NCBI GenBank assembly: GCA_031292565.1
Contig: JARLGW010000001.1
Location: 434,001 to 498,000, forward strand
Length of the DNA stretch: 64,000 nucleotides
From: Paludibacteraceae bacterium
Lineage (GTDB): Bacteria; Bacteroidota; Bacteroidia; Bacteroidales; Paludibacteraceae
Direction: 5' to 3'
Of the stretch, positions 17,258 through 26,282 are shown piece after piece. Position 1 is the first letter of the stretch. Every line of letters starts with the position of its first letter. The notes beneath the pieces are model-generated. The model saw only the letters and a list, made by a program, of their open reading frames with translations. It searched no databases and was not told the origin of the DNA. A program made the translations under genes and the position numbers.

Positions 17258-19267
17258 ATGAAACAAAAACTGTTATTACCTATCTTGTTGATTTTTCAGC
17301 TATCGGTATGGAGTCAAATTAATACAGACCGAGTATTGGATAATGGGCGGAACGCCCTGTACTTCGAAGATTACGTGTTGTCCATCCAATACTTCAATAA
17401 GGTTATCAGCCTCAAACCACACCTGGTTGACCCCTATTATTACCGAGCCATTGCTAAAATTCAGTTGGAAGATTACGTCGGTGCCGAAGCCGATTGCTCG
17501 CAAGCCATAGAACTAAACCCTTTCTCGCCCAACACGTATTACGCCCGTGGTTTTGCCCGAAAACGAATGGGCAAATATGAATTGGCGGAAGCCGATTTTG
17601 ACAAAGCCTTGCAGCTAAGTACGCAAAACACCGAATACATGATAAACCGCATCGAGGTGTACGAGCAATTGAAAAAATTCGACAAAGCACTGGCTGACAT
17701 TGAATTCCTTGAAAAACAAAAAACGAAATATACCAACCTGCTCTTGCTTGAAAAAGGCCAAATTTTAATCCAAAAAGGCGACACGACAAAAGCGTATGAT
17801 ACCTTTACTGCTGCCATAAAAAAGGACAGCACTTATGCCGAATTTTGGAGCTCACGGGCATTGATATCCTTGCTAAAGAAAAATGAGAAAGAAGCGTTGA
17901 CTGACTATAATAGGGCGGTGGAGTTAAAATCGCAAAATATTAGCACCTACATAAACCGGGGAATTTTAAACTACCAACAAAAGAACTACCGGGGAGCGTT
18001 GACCGACTATGACAGGGCGGTGGAACTGGATAGTAACAACATTCAGGCTTTATTTAACCGGGGAATTTTACGAACCGAAGTGGGCGACTTAAATAATGCG
18101 GTTTCCGATTTAAGCCGGATTCTTTATCTTGACGAGCAAAATGATGAAGCTCACTACCAACGGGCTTTGGTATCGCTTTCGCTAAAGGATTACAAACAAG
18201 CCAAGCAGGATTTTAAATTCATCATTGACAAGTACCCCATCTTTGCACCGGCCTACTACGGACAGGCTGAAGTGCACGAAGCATTGGGCAATAAACGCCA
18301 GGCAGCAATAGACCGTTACCGTGCCCAACAGCTAATGGAGGAGTATGGCAACAAGAAGCATGATAAAAAATCGGCACCCAACACCAACGCTCAAATTGCC
18401 AAAAACCAACCGAGTATAAAGGATAAGGTGAATGATTTTGATAACTTGACGGATAATGGCAACAACAGCAATAATAAATATGATGACAAAATACGCGGAC
18501 AAATTCAGAATCAGCGTGTTGATGTACATATTAAAAAGAACTTCGTGCTAAGTTATTATTCGCCTAACGATAATTTGCGACAGGTAAATAACTATACCAA
18601 ATTGGTAGATGAACTGAATCAAACGAAGGTGCATAAATCAAATCTATTGCTAACCAACGACGAGGTTTCCCTTACCCAGCCTTTAATAGAAACACATTTT
18701 AATAATATCAATTCGCTCACGGAAGAAATAAAAAAATCAGCTTCTGCCAACCTATACTTTGAACGGGGAATAAATCAGGCATTGGTACTTAACATGGAGG
18801 CCGCCGTTGAGGATATGACTGAAGCTATTAGCAGCAAAAAAGATTTCACCCTTGCTTACTTTTGCCGAGCTAATATCCATTTCAAGATGCTGGACTTCAA
18901 GGCGAACAACAACAGCCAAATAGATAAAAAGAACGAGGTAGCGTTTGACAACAAAGACCTTGCACTAAAAATAAATCAGATTATACAAGATTACAGCAAG
19001 GTGATAGAAGTTTCGCCCGATTTTGCCTTTGCCTGGTTTAACCGGGGTAATACATATTGCGTGGAGAAGGACTATAAAAATGCCATAAAAGATTATACCT
19101 CGGCTATTGCGTCCAAAAATAACTTTGCCGAAGCCTACTTCAACCGGGGTTTATGCAACTTTTTCCTAAACGAAAAAACAAAGGCTATAGAGGATTTGAG
19201 CAAAGCCGGTGAACTGGGTATTTATCAGGCCTACAGCTTAATAAAACGATTCAGGGATAATCTGTAA
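17258..19267 (+). CDS. Exported tetratricopeptide-repeat protein
   Basis: This is a TPR protein of 669 aa. I place the start at the ATG at 17258, because it opens directly into a signal peptide (MKQKLLLPILLIFQLSVWSQ), rather than at the ATG at 17228, which would put ten polar residues ahead of it. At least six TPR units cover residues 20-370 (repeated pattern YYRAIAKIQLEDYVGAEADC, YYARGFARKRMGKYELAEAD, NRGILNYQQKNYRGALTDYD). A linker rich in Asn/Lys follows, then two or more further TPRs at the C-terminus (FAWFNRGNTYCVEKDYKNAI). It is probably a periplasmic or envelope scaffold; partner unknown. It sits between a PBP and an MFS exporter, 40 nt ahead of the latter. Confidence 0.82.
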   Translation: MKQKLLLPILLIFQLSVWSQINTDRVLDNGRNALYFEDYVLSIQYFNKVISLKPHLVDPYYYRAIAKIQLEDYVGAEADCSQAIELNPFSPNTYYARGFARKRMGKYELAEADFDKALQLSTQNTEYMINRIEVYEQLKKFDKALADIEFLEKQKTKYTNLLLLEKGQILIQKGDTTKAYDTFTAAIKKDSTYAEFWSSRALISLLKKNEKEALTDYNRAVELKSQNISTYINRGILNYQQKNYRGALTDYDRAVELDSNNIQALFNRGILRTEVGDLNNAVSDLSRILYLDEQNDEAHYQRALVSLSLKDYKQAKQDFKFIIDKYPIFAPAYYGQAEVHEALGNKRQAAIDRYRAQQLMEEYGNKKHDKKSAPNTNAQIAKNQPSIKDKVNDFDNLTDNGNNSNNKYDDKIRGQIQNQRVDVHIKKNFVLSYYSPNDNLRQVNNYTKLVDELNQTKVHKSNLLLTNDEVSLTQPLIETHFNNINSLTEEIKKSASANLYFERGINQALVLNMEAAVEDMTEAISSKKDFTLAYFCRANIHFKMLDFKANNNSQIDKKNEVAFDNKDLALKINQIIQDYSKVIEVSPDFAFAWFNRGNTYCVEKDYKNAIKDYTSAIASKNNFAEAYFNRGLCNFFLNEKTKAIEDLSKAGELGIYQAYSLIKRFRDNL

Positions 19268-19307
19268 TGTCTTTTCATCTTTTTTTCACACATTCAATTG
19301 GAAATAA

Positions 19308-20561
19308 ATGACAGCCGCGTTTAAAAATATATTCCGTTCTTTAAAATATCACAACTTTCGTCTTTTCTTCACAGGGCAAAGTATTTCGTTGGTTGGCACA
19401 TGGATACAACGATTGGCTCTGCCGTGGTTAGTGTATCATTTAACGAACTCAGTTGTTATGCTTGGACTGGTAGGGTTTTGCGGGCAAATACCCACGTTTC
19501 TGCTGGCTTCTTTTGCCGGAGTGCTTACCGACCGATGGAATCGCTATTATATTCTTATCGCCACACAGGTATTGGCTATGATTCAGGCATTGGTTTTAGC
19601 TCTGCTTTTTTACACGGGTACAATTCAAATATGGCAGATTATCCTACTAAGTGTTATTCTTGGATGTATCAATGCCTTTGATGTTCCAGCCAGGCAATCG
19701 TTACTGGTACAAATGGTTGACAAAAAAAAAGATTTGGGAAATGCTATCGCGCTGAACTCTACCATGGTGAACGGAGCCCGGCTATTGGGGCCTTCCATTG
19801 CCGGAGTTTTAATCGCACTAACAGGCGAAGGAGCTTGCTTCTTAATCAACGGATTAAGTTACATCGTGGTTATTATCTCTTTATTAAACATGAAGATTAA
19901 GCCACGAAAAACGAACAAGATAAACAAAAATGTGTTTAAAGAGCTCAAAGAGGGATTCTCATACACCTTTGGTTTTGCTCCTATCAAATACATTATATTG
20001 CTACTCGCGTTAGTCAGCCTAATGGGTATGCCCTACACGGTGTTAATGCCTGTTTTTGCTAAAGAAATATTCCATAGCGGGGCACATACATTCGGTTTTC
20101 TTATGGGTGCATCAGGATTGGGAGCCTTAGCCGGGGCGGTTTACTTGGCCTCCCGAAAAAACATTGCCGATTTGGAAAAAATTATTCCGCTATCGGCAGG
20201 CTTGTTTGGTGTTTCACTTATTTTGTTTGCATCCTCTCGTTTTTTGATACTTTCACTCGTGTTAATGGTATTAACCGGACTAGGCATGATGCTCCAAATG
20301 GCATCGAGTAACACCATTGTACAAACAATTGTGGATGATGACAAACGTGGCCGGGTTATGAGTTTCCACACCATGGCCTTCATGGGGATGGCACCCTTTG
20401 GAAGCCTTATGGCGGGTGGATTGGCTAAAATGGTGGGTGCCCCTTATACATTAATGATAGGAGGAGCCGCGTGCATCATCGGTGCTGTAATTTTCTCATC
20501 CAAACGCAAATTGATAAAAGAGATTATAGACAAGCACCTTCTCAAATCGAATAAGATTTAG
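19308..20561 (+). CDS. MFS exporter, EntS-like (MFS_3)
   Basis: This is a major facilitator transporter of 417 aa with about 12 hydrophobic segments. The N-terminus (LKYHNFRLFFTGQSISLVGTW) and the loop after helix 2 (GVLTDRWNRYYIL) match the MFS_3/enterobactin-exporter group, which also covers macrolide exporters. The substrate is unknown; family resemblance suggests efflux of a hydrophobic compound or siderophore. It converges on the GNAT gene with only 8 nt between stops. Confidence 0.82.
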   Translation: MTAAFKNIFRSLKYHNFRLFFTGQSISLVGTWIQRLALPWLVYHLTNSVVMLGLVGFCGQIPTFLLASFAGVLTDRWNRYYILIATQVLAMIQALVLALLFYTGTIQIWQIILLSVILGCINAFDVPARQSLLVQMVDKKKDLGNAIALNSTMVNGARLLGPSIAGVLIALTGEGACFLINGLSYIVVIISLLNMKIKPRKTNKINKNVFKELKEGFSYTFGFAPIKYIILLLALVSLMGMPYTVLMPVFAKEIFHSGAHTFGFLMGASGLGALAGAVYLASRKNIADLEKIIPLSAGLFGVSLILFASSRFLILSLVLMVLTGLGMMLQMASSNTIVQTIVDDDKRGRVMSFHTMAFMGMAPFGSLMAGGLAKMVGAPYTLMIGGAACIIGAVIFSSKRKLIKEIIDKHLLKSNKI

Positions 20562-20569
20562 ACAAAGCC

Positions 20570-21703
20570 TTACGAACGACTCATAAACCTATTAGATACA
20601 ATATTTTTATCCACGTCCTTGGATAGGGATTGTAGCATTTCACGGGGTACAGCCATCAAATCCAGAATTAAAAAACCGTCCAACGAATTATTAAACTGTG
20701 GATCGACATTGAAGCCTGCTATTTTAGCACCCAACTGAACATATTTTTTGATTAATACGGGAACCCGTTTCCCTTCCGTTTTCATTATATATTCGTCCAA
20801 CCCCTGCAAATCAGGGATGTCTTTCAAAATACTATCAATATAATCCTTGGCATAATTTTCTTGAAAAGGATTTTTGGGACAAATGTATTGCGAATATACA
20901 TAATGATTATGTTGGCGACGGATTAAGCTCATAATTAATTGTTGCGATAAGGGTGAAAAACGATCGCTAATACTAACGGGGCCTATCAAATAACGGTAAT
21001 CTGAATTTTCGAGAAGAAACATTAATATGCCTTTCCACAACATGAAAAGGGATAGCGGTTTGCGCTGGTATTCGCTTACAATAAACGAACGCCCCATTTC
21101 CATTGATTGACCTAACAACTCATCGGCATAAGGATTCATACGGAAAAGAGTTTGCAGATAGAAACCATCGCTACCTTGCTGACGCATAATATCGCCCCCC
21201 ATACCAATACGGTAACCGCCCACTAATTTCTTTTGGTTATTATCCCAAATAAAAAGCTGCCGGTAATACTGGTCAAACCGGTCGATGTCAAGCGAATTGA
21301 GAGTCCCCTCACCCACTTCGCGGAAGGTAATTTCACGCAAACGGCCTATTTCATGCAATAGGTTGGGGATTCTATTTCCCGGAGCACAATAAACCGAAAA
21401 TTCTTTCAACGTAAAAAGCAGGCAGTCTTTTTCCAACGAACGAACTTCTTTTTCCAAAAAAAATTGAGGTTTACGCAAAGCGATGGGTTGCACTGGATAT
21501 GCCTTGGGGTTAAGATAAAAACTGAGGTAAGTAGTTCGCTCTTTTATTGAAGCGGTTTTCATTTTCCAGTATTCATCATGTTTGAAATGCGATTGCGATT
21601 TGGCAATGAGCAACCCTATTTTTTGTACGCCCTGACTTTCCTTTAAGGATTGAATAGCCTGATTGGTCAATAATTTTTCCTTTGTATCTTTTATAACTGT
21701 CAT
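20570..21703 (-). CDS. GNAT-type N-acyltransferase (hemolysin/OlsB-like)
   Basis: This protein (377 aa) has the Acetyltransf_5/OlsB-like fold. The motif FREVGEGT is the hallmark of the ornithine/glycine N-acyltransferase and 'hemolysin' group. It is followed by RFDQYYRQLFIWD, GGYRIGMG and EMGRSFIVSEYQRKPLSLFMLWKGI. In Bacteroides this group makes N-acyl glycine lipids, so an aminolipid role is plausible but inferred. No PlsC-type O-acyltransferase partner is adjacent. A -7-like box (CAAAGATA, 21762-21769; TATCTTTG on minus) is 58 nt upstream of the start. Confidence 0.75.
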   Translation of the reverse strand: MTVIKDTKEKLLTNQAIQSLKESQGVQKIGLLIAKSQSHFKHDEYWKMKTASIKERTTYLSFYLNPKAYPVQPIALRKPQFFLEKEVRSLEKDCLLFTLKEFSVYCAPGNRIPNLLHEIGRLREITFREVGEGTLNSLDIDRFDQYYRQLFIWDNNQKKLVGGYRIGMGGDIMRQQGSDGFYLQTLFRMNPYADELLGQSMEMGRSFIVSEYQRKPLSLFMLWKGILMFLLENSDYRYLIGPVSISDRFSPLSQQLIMSLIRRQHNHYVYSQYICPKNPFQENYAKDYIDSILKDIPDLQGLDEYIMKTEGKRVPVLIKKYVQLGAKIAGFNVDPQFNNSLDGFLILDLMAVPREMLQSLSKDVDKNIVSNRFMSRS

Positions 21704-21808
21704 ATTTCTTTTTTATGCAAAAAAAGGAAATAAATATTTCAATTTGATTTAGATAAAATTACAAAGATATTTTGAACCGTTTTTGATAATAAATAGCTGA
21801 ATTTCAAG

Positions 21809-23119
21809 CTAAAAACGCCAAGCATAAGAAAGGGTTATCGAAACAGCCGTTTCAAACCGATCAATAGGGTAAGCAGCCTTGAATACAGAGGTTGCATTAA
21901 ATCCGTAACTCGTTTGCAACGACAATATATTTCTTTCCGTGAGGAAGTAGTTTAAACCAAGCAAAACCTTTAAACGAAAATAGCAATCATTCAAATACTT
22001 GTCAATATCTTCAAGCTCGGAATTTTTGGACACTTTTATCATCCCTTGCGATGAGTACAATAACATCAGCTCGGTACCAAAGCCCAATTGAATACCGAAA
22101 TGGGTTGAAATAGGATAATAATGATTTAGCTGCAATGGCACTACCAAATAGGAAGCTGTATTTACATTTGAATAGTTTACATTTACAGTATCATTTTTAT
22201 AGATTGGTGTGCGGGTAACTATCGTGTTATCTGGAGAATCATCATCTCCGGGATCTATTCCCGTTTCATCCGTCACCCAGCTGGTAGATTCATTATACCC
22301 TACAATTTCTGCTAAATTAGGTTTTATAACTCGATAATTGTATTTTACCGACCATTTTTTGCTCGTGATACCTAATCCGGTTTGTAATCCCCAATTACCC
22401 TTTTTGTATTCCAAGGAAATGCCGCCACTAAAAACGGATTTTATTGCTTCCGCATCTTTCACCTCTTTAAAAAGAACATATTGAGCTTTGTTTTGAGATA
22501 ATTCTTCTGAAAGAAAATTATACCCGCCATAAACACCAATATGCCATTCTCTAATGGATGGTGTCCGTGTGGTATTTTTAATTGATATTGCGTTTGCATC
22601 ATCCTGCTCCTTTTCAAGTATTGGGTTTACTACCGTATCCTGTTTAATTACGGCTAAGGTGTCTTTCGTTATAACGGGAGGAGGAAGTACAACCGGAATT
22701 TTCATTACATCAGATTCCTTTAAGGCATCTACACGCTGTAACTTCTTTGTTATGGGTGTTTTATCAGCAGCTATATCTTTATCACCCGACATTTTTTCTT
22801 TTTTTGATAAAACTATGTTTTTACCTCTGGCTTGAAATTCAATGGTTTTATCTTGAATCAGTTTTCGGGTAATAATTCTAAGGGAAGTATTTTTTACTGA
22901 AATGCTGACAAGCCTGTTCGGATTGAACAGCCCGCTTACATATACAAAATTAACATCAGCTTGCTTCTCGATGGACTTTAATACAAACCCTAACGGTTTG
23001 TGAGAAAATTGAATGCTGATCTTTTTATCAAGAACAGATGTTTGGGAAAATGCTACAAAAGAAAGAAGCGAAAAAATGAAAAGAAGAATTATTTTATGTA
23101 GCTTTTCAGTCAAAATCAT
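21809..23119 (-). CDS. Outer-membrane beta-barrel protein with N-terminal STN domain
   Basis: This is the third gene of the sigma/FecR operon (436 aa from the ATG at 23119; an upstream TTG at 23125 is less likely). The signal peptide (LHKIILLFIFSLLSFVAFSQ) is followed by an STN (secretin/TonB short N-terminal) domain, roughly residues 28-90: ISIQFSHKPLGFVLKSIEKQ. Next come a variable Pro/Asp-rich linker and a C-terminal region typical of PorT/OmpA-like barrels (WHIGVYGGYNFLSEEL, LGLNYFLTERNILSLQTSYGF, ending ITLSYAWRF). There is no TonB plug or TonB-dependent barrel, unlike the usual FecA/SusC partner of FecI-FecR. The ATG lies 2 nt after the FecR stop. I infer that it senses or anchors a signal for FecR. 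Confidence 0.75.
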   Translation of the reverse strand: MILTEKLHKIILLFIFSLLSFVAFSQTSVLDKKISIQFSHKPLGFVLKSIEKQADVNFVYVSGLFNPNRLVSISVKNTSLRIITRKLIQDKTIEFQARGKNIVLSKKEKMSGDKDIAADKTPITKKLQRVDALKESDVMKIPVVLPPPVITKDTLAVIKQDTVVNPILEKEQDDANAISIKNTTRTPSIREWHIGVYGGYNFLSEELSQNKAQYVLFKEVKDAEAIKSVFSGGISLEYKKGNWGLQTGLGITSKKWSVKYNYRVIKPNLAEIVGYNESTSWVTDETGIDPGDDDSPDNTIVTRTPIYKNDTVNVNYSNVNTASYLVVPLQLNHYYPISTHFGIQLGFGTELMLLYSSQGMIKVSKNSELEDIDKYLNDCYFRLKVLLGLNYFLTERNILSLQTSYGFNATSVFKAAYPIDRFETAVSITLSYAWRF

Positions 23120-23121
23120 TA

Positions 23122-24138
23122 TCAATCGGAATGTGTATATATTAACAATTTTCCACCAGCATCTTTAATATCTACATTTAACACGATGGAGAGTAGTTCT
23201 TTTATTTGTTCTACATTGGTATTATTATCAAAAGAGGCATTTAACTTGCAATTCTTTAAGCTTGAAGATGCTAAAACAAAATTTGTTTTATAGCGTTCGT
23301 TCAATTTTGCCACCACCACATTCATCGGAGTGTTTTCAAACACCAACATATCATCATTTGAGGTCAATCTAGACGTGGCACTTGTTTTTCCCTCCACGAG
23401 CTTCTTTTTCTTCACATCTGTTTTTGCATATTCGCCCGCGTGCAAAACACTTACTTGACCATAATAATCAACTTTTACTACACCTTCTTTTACAAATATA
23501 TAACTATTTTTTGTTACAGAATCGGTATTCACGTTGAACGCGGTACCAATATCCGTGATAGTTACATCATTTGCTTTAATTACAAACGGGTGTACCTTAT
23601 CATGCTTTACATGAAAAAACGCTTCGCCTTGCAAAGATAAAACTCTGTGCTCTTTATCAAAACTTTTAGCAGCAAAAATTCGGGTATTTTTACTCAAAAC
23701 GGCTTTAGTGCCATCGGACAAAACAACTTGACAGCCTTTATCGGTAGCTTGTGCTAAAACAACATTTTGAGTTCCTGATTTTGTTTTAGTTAAAGAAAAA
23801 ACAACCACAAAAAGAGCCACGGCGGCAACCGAGGTTATCGCCCAAACCACACGTTTCAATGAACGCCGTTGGGTGGTATGAAGTGGAATGTTGGGAATTT
23901 TAGTCTGTACTTTTTTATCAAAAGCAGCCACTGCTTTTGATAAATGAAAATCATCTTCTTGCAGCGACATTTGCCGACAGGCATCTGAAACCTTACGAAT
24001 GGAATTGAACGTTTGAATATGAGATGGGCTTTCCTTTAGCCATTGCAACAAAAGAAGTTGTTCCTTCTTATCTGCGTCTCCGGCAAGGTAGCGAACTATA
24101 AGTTCTTGGAAATCCATATCTAAAATTTCATCTTCCAT
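23122..24138 (-). CDS. FecR-type anti-sigma factor
   Basis: This is a transmembrane anti-sigma regulator (338 aa). The cytoplasmic N-terminus (about 1-90) would bind the sigma factor. A single membrane segment lies at about 97-117 (VWAITSVAAVALFVVVFSL). The periplasmic FecR domain follows (LSDGTKAVLSKNTRIFAAK, then GEAFFHVKHDKVHPFVIKAN). The C-terminal DUF4974 module (MNVVVAKLNERYKTNFVLAS to the end) is the Bacteroidota-specific STN-like fold. It lies 31 nt after the sigma gene and is followed within 2 nt by the STN barrel gene, so the three form one signalling unit. Confidence 0.92.
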   Translation of the reverse strand: MEDEILDMDFQELIVRYLAGDADKKEQLLLLQWLKESPSHIQTFNSIRKVSDACRQMSLQEDDFHLSKAVAAFDKKVQTKIPNIPLHTTQRRSLKRVVWAITSVAAVALFVVVFSLTKTKSGTQNVVLAQATDKGCQVVLSDGTKAVLSKNTRIFAAKSFDKEHRVLSLQGEAFFHVKHDKVHPFVIKANDVTITDIGTAFNVNTDSVTKNSYIFVKEGVVKVDYYGQVSVLHAGEYAKTDVKKKKLVEGKTSATSRLTSNDDMLVFENTPMNVVVAKLNERYKTNFVLASSSLKNCKLNASFDNNTNVEQIKELLSIVLNVDIKDAGGKLLIYTHSD

Positions 24139-24169
24139 GTTTCTATAACAGGTTATTGTATAAAATTAC

Positions 24170-24769
24170 CTAACTATTTTTAGTAAAAAAACAGATTATA
24201 CCTAAAATTAATACCGGTGCTATGTTTTTAAACTTTTCCCGCAGAGTTTTCAATGCATTAAATACATGGGCTTCAACCGTACGTGGCGATAAATTAGTTT
24301 GCGTGGCTATCTCCTTCGTGCGAAGCCCTTCCAAATATTTCATTTTAAAAATTTCGCCACATTGTTTGGGCAAATCATCAATAGCCGCTAATAATTGGTT
24401 TTCAAGAAAAAACTTATCCTCGTCAAAAGCAGTATCCTCATATTGTAGCGATAGTAAATTGATCTCAACCGATACATTCTCGGTATATTTATTCACCACC
24501 TTTTGATGCTCTAAAAAATTAAGACAACTATTTTTCACAGCGGAAAACAGGTATGATTTAAGGCTTGTCAGCCCTGATAATTTCCCCCTCTGCTCCCATA
24601 TTTTCAACAGGGTATCCTGTACTATATCTTCACTTTGAGCAACATCTCCCACATACTTGTAGGCAAAACGGCATAAAGAGACGTAATACAAACGATACAG
24701 CTCTTTGAAAGCGGACGAATCGCCGCCAACAATTAACTTAATCATGTCGTTATGCTCTTTTATTTCCAT
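24170..24769 (-). CDS. ECF RNA polymerase sigma factor (Bacteroidetes family)
   Basis: This is a sigma-70 family ECF factor of 199 aa. Region 2 is at about residues 15-85 (FKELYRLYYVSLCRFAYKYV, SEDIVQDTLLKIWEQR). Region 4 is at about 130-185 (LPKQCGEIFKMKYLEGLRTKEIA, NLSPRTVEAHVFNALKTLRE). The C-terminal hydrophobic tail (IAPVLILGIICFF) is seen in many Bacteroidota members. It is presumed held inactive by the FecR protein encoded next. A -7-like box (CAAAAGTA, 24805-24812; TACTTTTG on minus) lies 36 nt upstream. Confidence 0.93.
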   Translation of the reverse strand: MEIKEHNDMIKLIVGGDSSAFKELYRLYYVSLCRFAYKYVGDVAQSEDIVQDTLLKIWEQRGKLSGLTSLKSYLFSAVKNSCLNFLEHQKVVNKYTENVSVEINLLSLQYEDTAFDEDKFFLENQLLAAIDDLPKQCGEIFKMKYLEGLRTKEIATQTNLSPRTVEAHVFNALKTLREKFKNIAPVLILGIICFFTKNS

Positions 24770-24971
24770 ACTAAATTATGCATTTCCCCCATTGGTATCG
24801 GTTACAAAAGTAAGATATTTTAGCAACAGCTAAATAACACGGTAACTAAAAAAACAAAAGCAATGATTTTTTTTTAACAAATAACGTTCAAAAACAAGAT
24901 TAATGAAAAAGATTACCGTAATTTTTTTTAGCTTACTGTCATAAGTAAGAAATAAATTAGTTATTTATGTC

Positions 24972-25012
24972 TTTTTCGCACATACATATATACATAACTT
25001 ATTTTTCGCACA
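24972..25012. repeat. Direct repeat TTTTTCGCACA, two copies 30 nt apart
   Basis: TTTTTCGCACA occurs at 24972-24982 and 25002-25012, a start-to-start spacing of 30 nt, close to three helical turns. It is a possible binding site for a dimeric regulator. Confidence 0.5.
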
Positions 25013-25068
25013 AAAAGTATAAATGGAATATTGATTTTTTTTCATTGTTTTTATAAATTTAAGGGTAG

Positions 25069-25106
25069 ATTCGTTGACGATGTGATATCGTCAACGAATT
25101 TGTTTT
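25069..25106 (+). terminator. Orphan intrinsic terminator-like hairpin
   Basis: A perfect 13-bp stem (ATTCGTTGACGAT / ATCGTCAACGAAT, loop GTGAT) is followed on plus by TTGTTTTTT. No protein gene lies upstream on the plus strand within the gap, so it may end a small RNA or be a relic. Confidence 0.5.
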
Positions 25107-25218
25107 TTAAAGAGAATTGAAATCTTTGCTAAAATTATTTTTTGAAAAAAATACACATATAAGACTCCTTATCAATTCAAAAAAACAGCCGAATCTAAAT
25201 AAAGACGTCAATTTCCGC

Positions 25219-25251
25219 CATATTTTATATACATTTGTAGTATAAAATATG
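25219..25251 (+). promoter_or_regulatory. Regulator promoter with flanking 11-bp inverted repeat
   Basis: The -7-like TACATTTG (25230-25237) lies exactly between perfect inverted arms CATATTTTATA (25219-25229) and TATAAAATATG (25241-25251), just before the start at 25256. The arrangement fits an operator for autoregulation or a 5' hairpin. Confidence 0.5.
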
Positions 25252-25255
25252 GCTT

Positions 25256-26242
25256 ATGGAAAAGACAAAGCATATTGTAATCATAGCACCTCCTATGACT
25301 TCAATTCTTGATGTTGCCGGACCTATTGAAGTTTTTGCAAAAGCAACAGCGTACATTAAAGAAAATATTCCGAACGGTAAGGAATCATATAAAATACATG
25401 TGCTGTCAGTCAACTCATCAACAATAGTTAACTCTTCGTCAGGATTACCATTTATTTGCGAAGGAGGCATTGAATCTATTGACTATGAAATAGATACTGT
25501 TCTTATTGCAGGCAATGCCCCCGAAAACATAGATTTGCAAAATATCATTGATTGGTTGAAAAACAATGTCGATCATATTCGCAGAGTTGGTTCTATATGT
25601 GCAGGAGCCTTTATATTAGCAAAAGCAGGAATATTGAATGGACATAGAGCTACTTCGCATTGGATGGTTTGTGATAGACTGGCAAAGCTTTATCCCGAAA
25701 TTAAAGTAGAAAACGATCCTATATTTATAAAAGACGGAAATATTTACACATCTGCGGGAATATCTACCGGAATGGATATGTCGTTAGCAATGGTTGAAGA
25801 AGATTTTGGAAGGGATGTAGCTATTATGGTAGCTAGAATTCTAGTTTTATATTTGAAACGCCCAGGCAACCAATCACAATATAGCAATATTCTTAAACAA
25901 CAAAGAGTTGACCACGAACCTATTAAAACAATACAAGATTGGATTCTTGCTCATTTAAGCGAAAATATCACGGTAGAAATACTGGCCGAAAAAGCACTGA
26001 TGAGCCCCAGAAACTTCGCGAGAGTGTTTTTGAGAGAAACAGGTATTACTCCGGCAAAATATATTGAAAAACTTAGACTTGAAACGGCTCGTCGCAGATT
26101 GGAAGAAACCAGCCTAACCCTAGACGAAATTTCTAACGAATGTGGAATAAATAATGCCGACGGACTTCGACGCTTATTTTTGCGTCATATAAAAACAACA
26201 CCCAGCGACTACCGAAAAAATTTTGCCACGGCTTTAAGGTAA
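25256..26242 (+). CDS. GlxA-family transcriptional regulator (DJ-1/PfpI + AraC HTH)
   Basis: This is a two-domain regulator of 328 aa. Residues 1-190 form a DJ-1/PfpI-like domain (VIIAPPMTSILDVAGPIEVF, and the elbow VGSICAGAFILAKAGIL with Cys115). Residues about 220-325 form an AraC-type double helix-turn-helix (LSENITVEILAEKALMSPRNFARVF, then the second HTH ending TPSDYRKNF). Such proteins act as amidase-like sensors controlling catabolic genes; the target here is unknown. It converges on GAPDH across a shared terminator. Its promoter sits inside an inverted repeat, suggesting autoregulation. Confidence 0.88.
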   Translation: MEKTKHIVIIAPPMTSILDVAGPIEVFAKATAYIKENIPNGKESYKIHVLSVNSSTIVNSSSGLPFICEGGIESIDYEIDTVLIAGNAPENIDLQNIIDWLKNNVDHIRRVGSICAGAFILAKAGILNGHRATSHWMVCDRLAKLYPEIKVENDPIFIKDGNIYTSAGISTGMDMSLAMVEEDFGRDVAIMVARILVLYLKRPGNQSQYSNILKQQRVDHEPIKTIQDWILAHLSENITVEILAEKALMSPRNFARVFLRETGITPAKYIEKLRLETARRRLEETSLTLDEISNECGINNADGLRRLFLRHIKTTPSDYRKNFATALR

Positions 26243-26272
26243 AAAAGTGAATATGTACAATATTCACTTTTT
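26242..26272. terminator. Bidirectional terminator between glxA-like gene and GAPDH
   Basis: A 13-bp stem (AAAAAGTGAATAT / ATATTCACTTTTT, loop GTACA) with A/T-runs at both bases, between two convergent genes. Confidence 0.75.
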
Positions 26273-26282
26273 ATCTTACTTA

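Larger units (their letters stand above)
24770..25255. other. 486-nt divergent intergenic region between the sigma operon and glxA-like gene
   Basis: This region holds the probable promoters of both divergent genes, an 11-nt direct repeat (24972 and 25002), an orphan terminator-like hairpin (25069-25106) and an inverted repeat around the regulator promoter. Only tiny ORFs are present, for example 24903-24944, which starts like a signal peptide and then stops after 13 codons. No protein gene is supported. Confidence 0.6.

Noticed and set aside
24903-24944. 13-codon ORF resembling a signal peptide start
   Set aside because: It stops after 13 codons with no continuation in frame; too short to call, and mentioned only as a possible relic.
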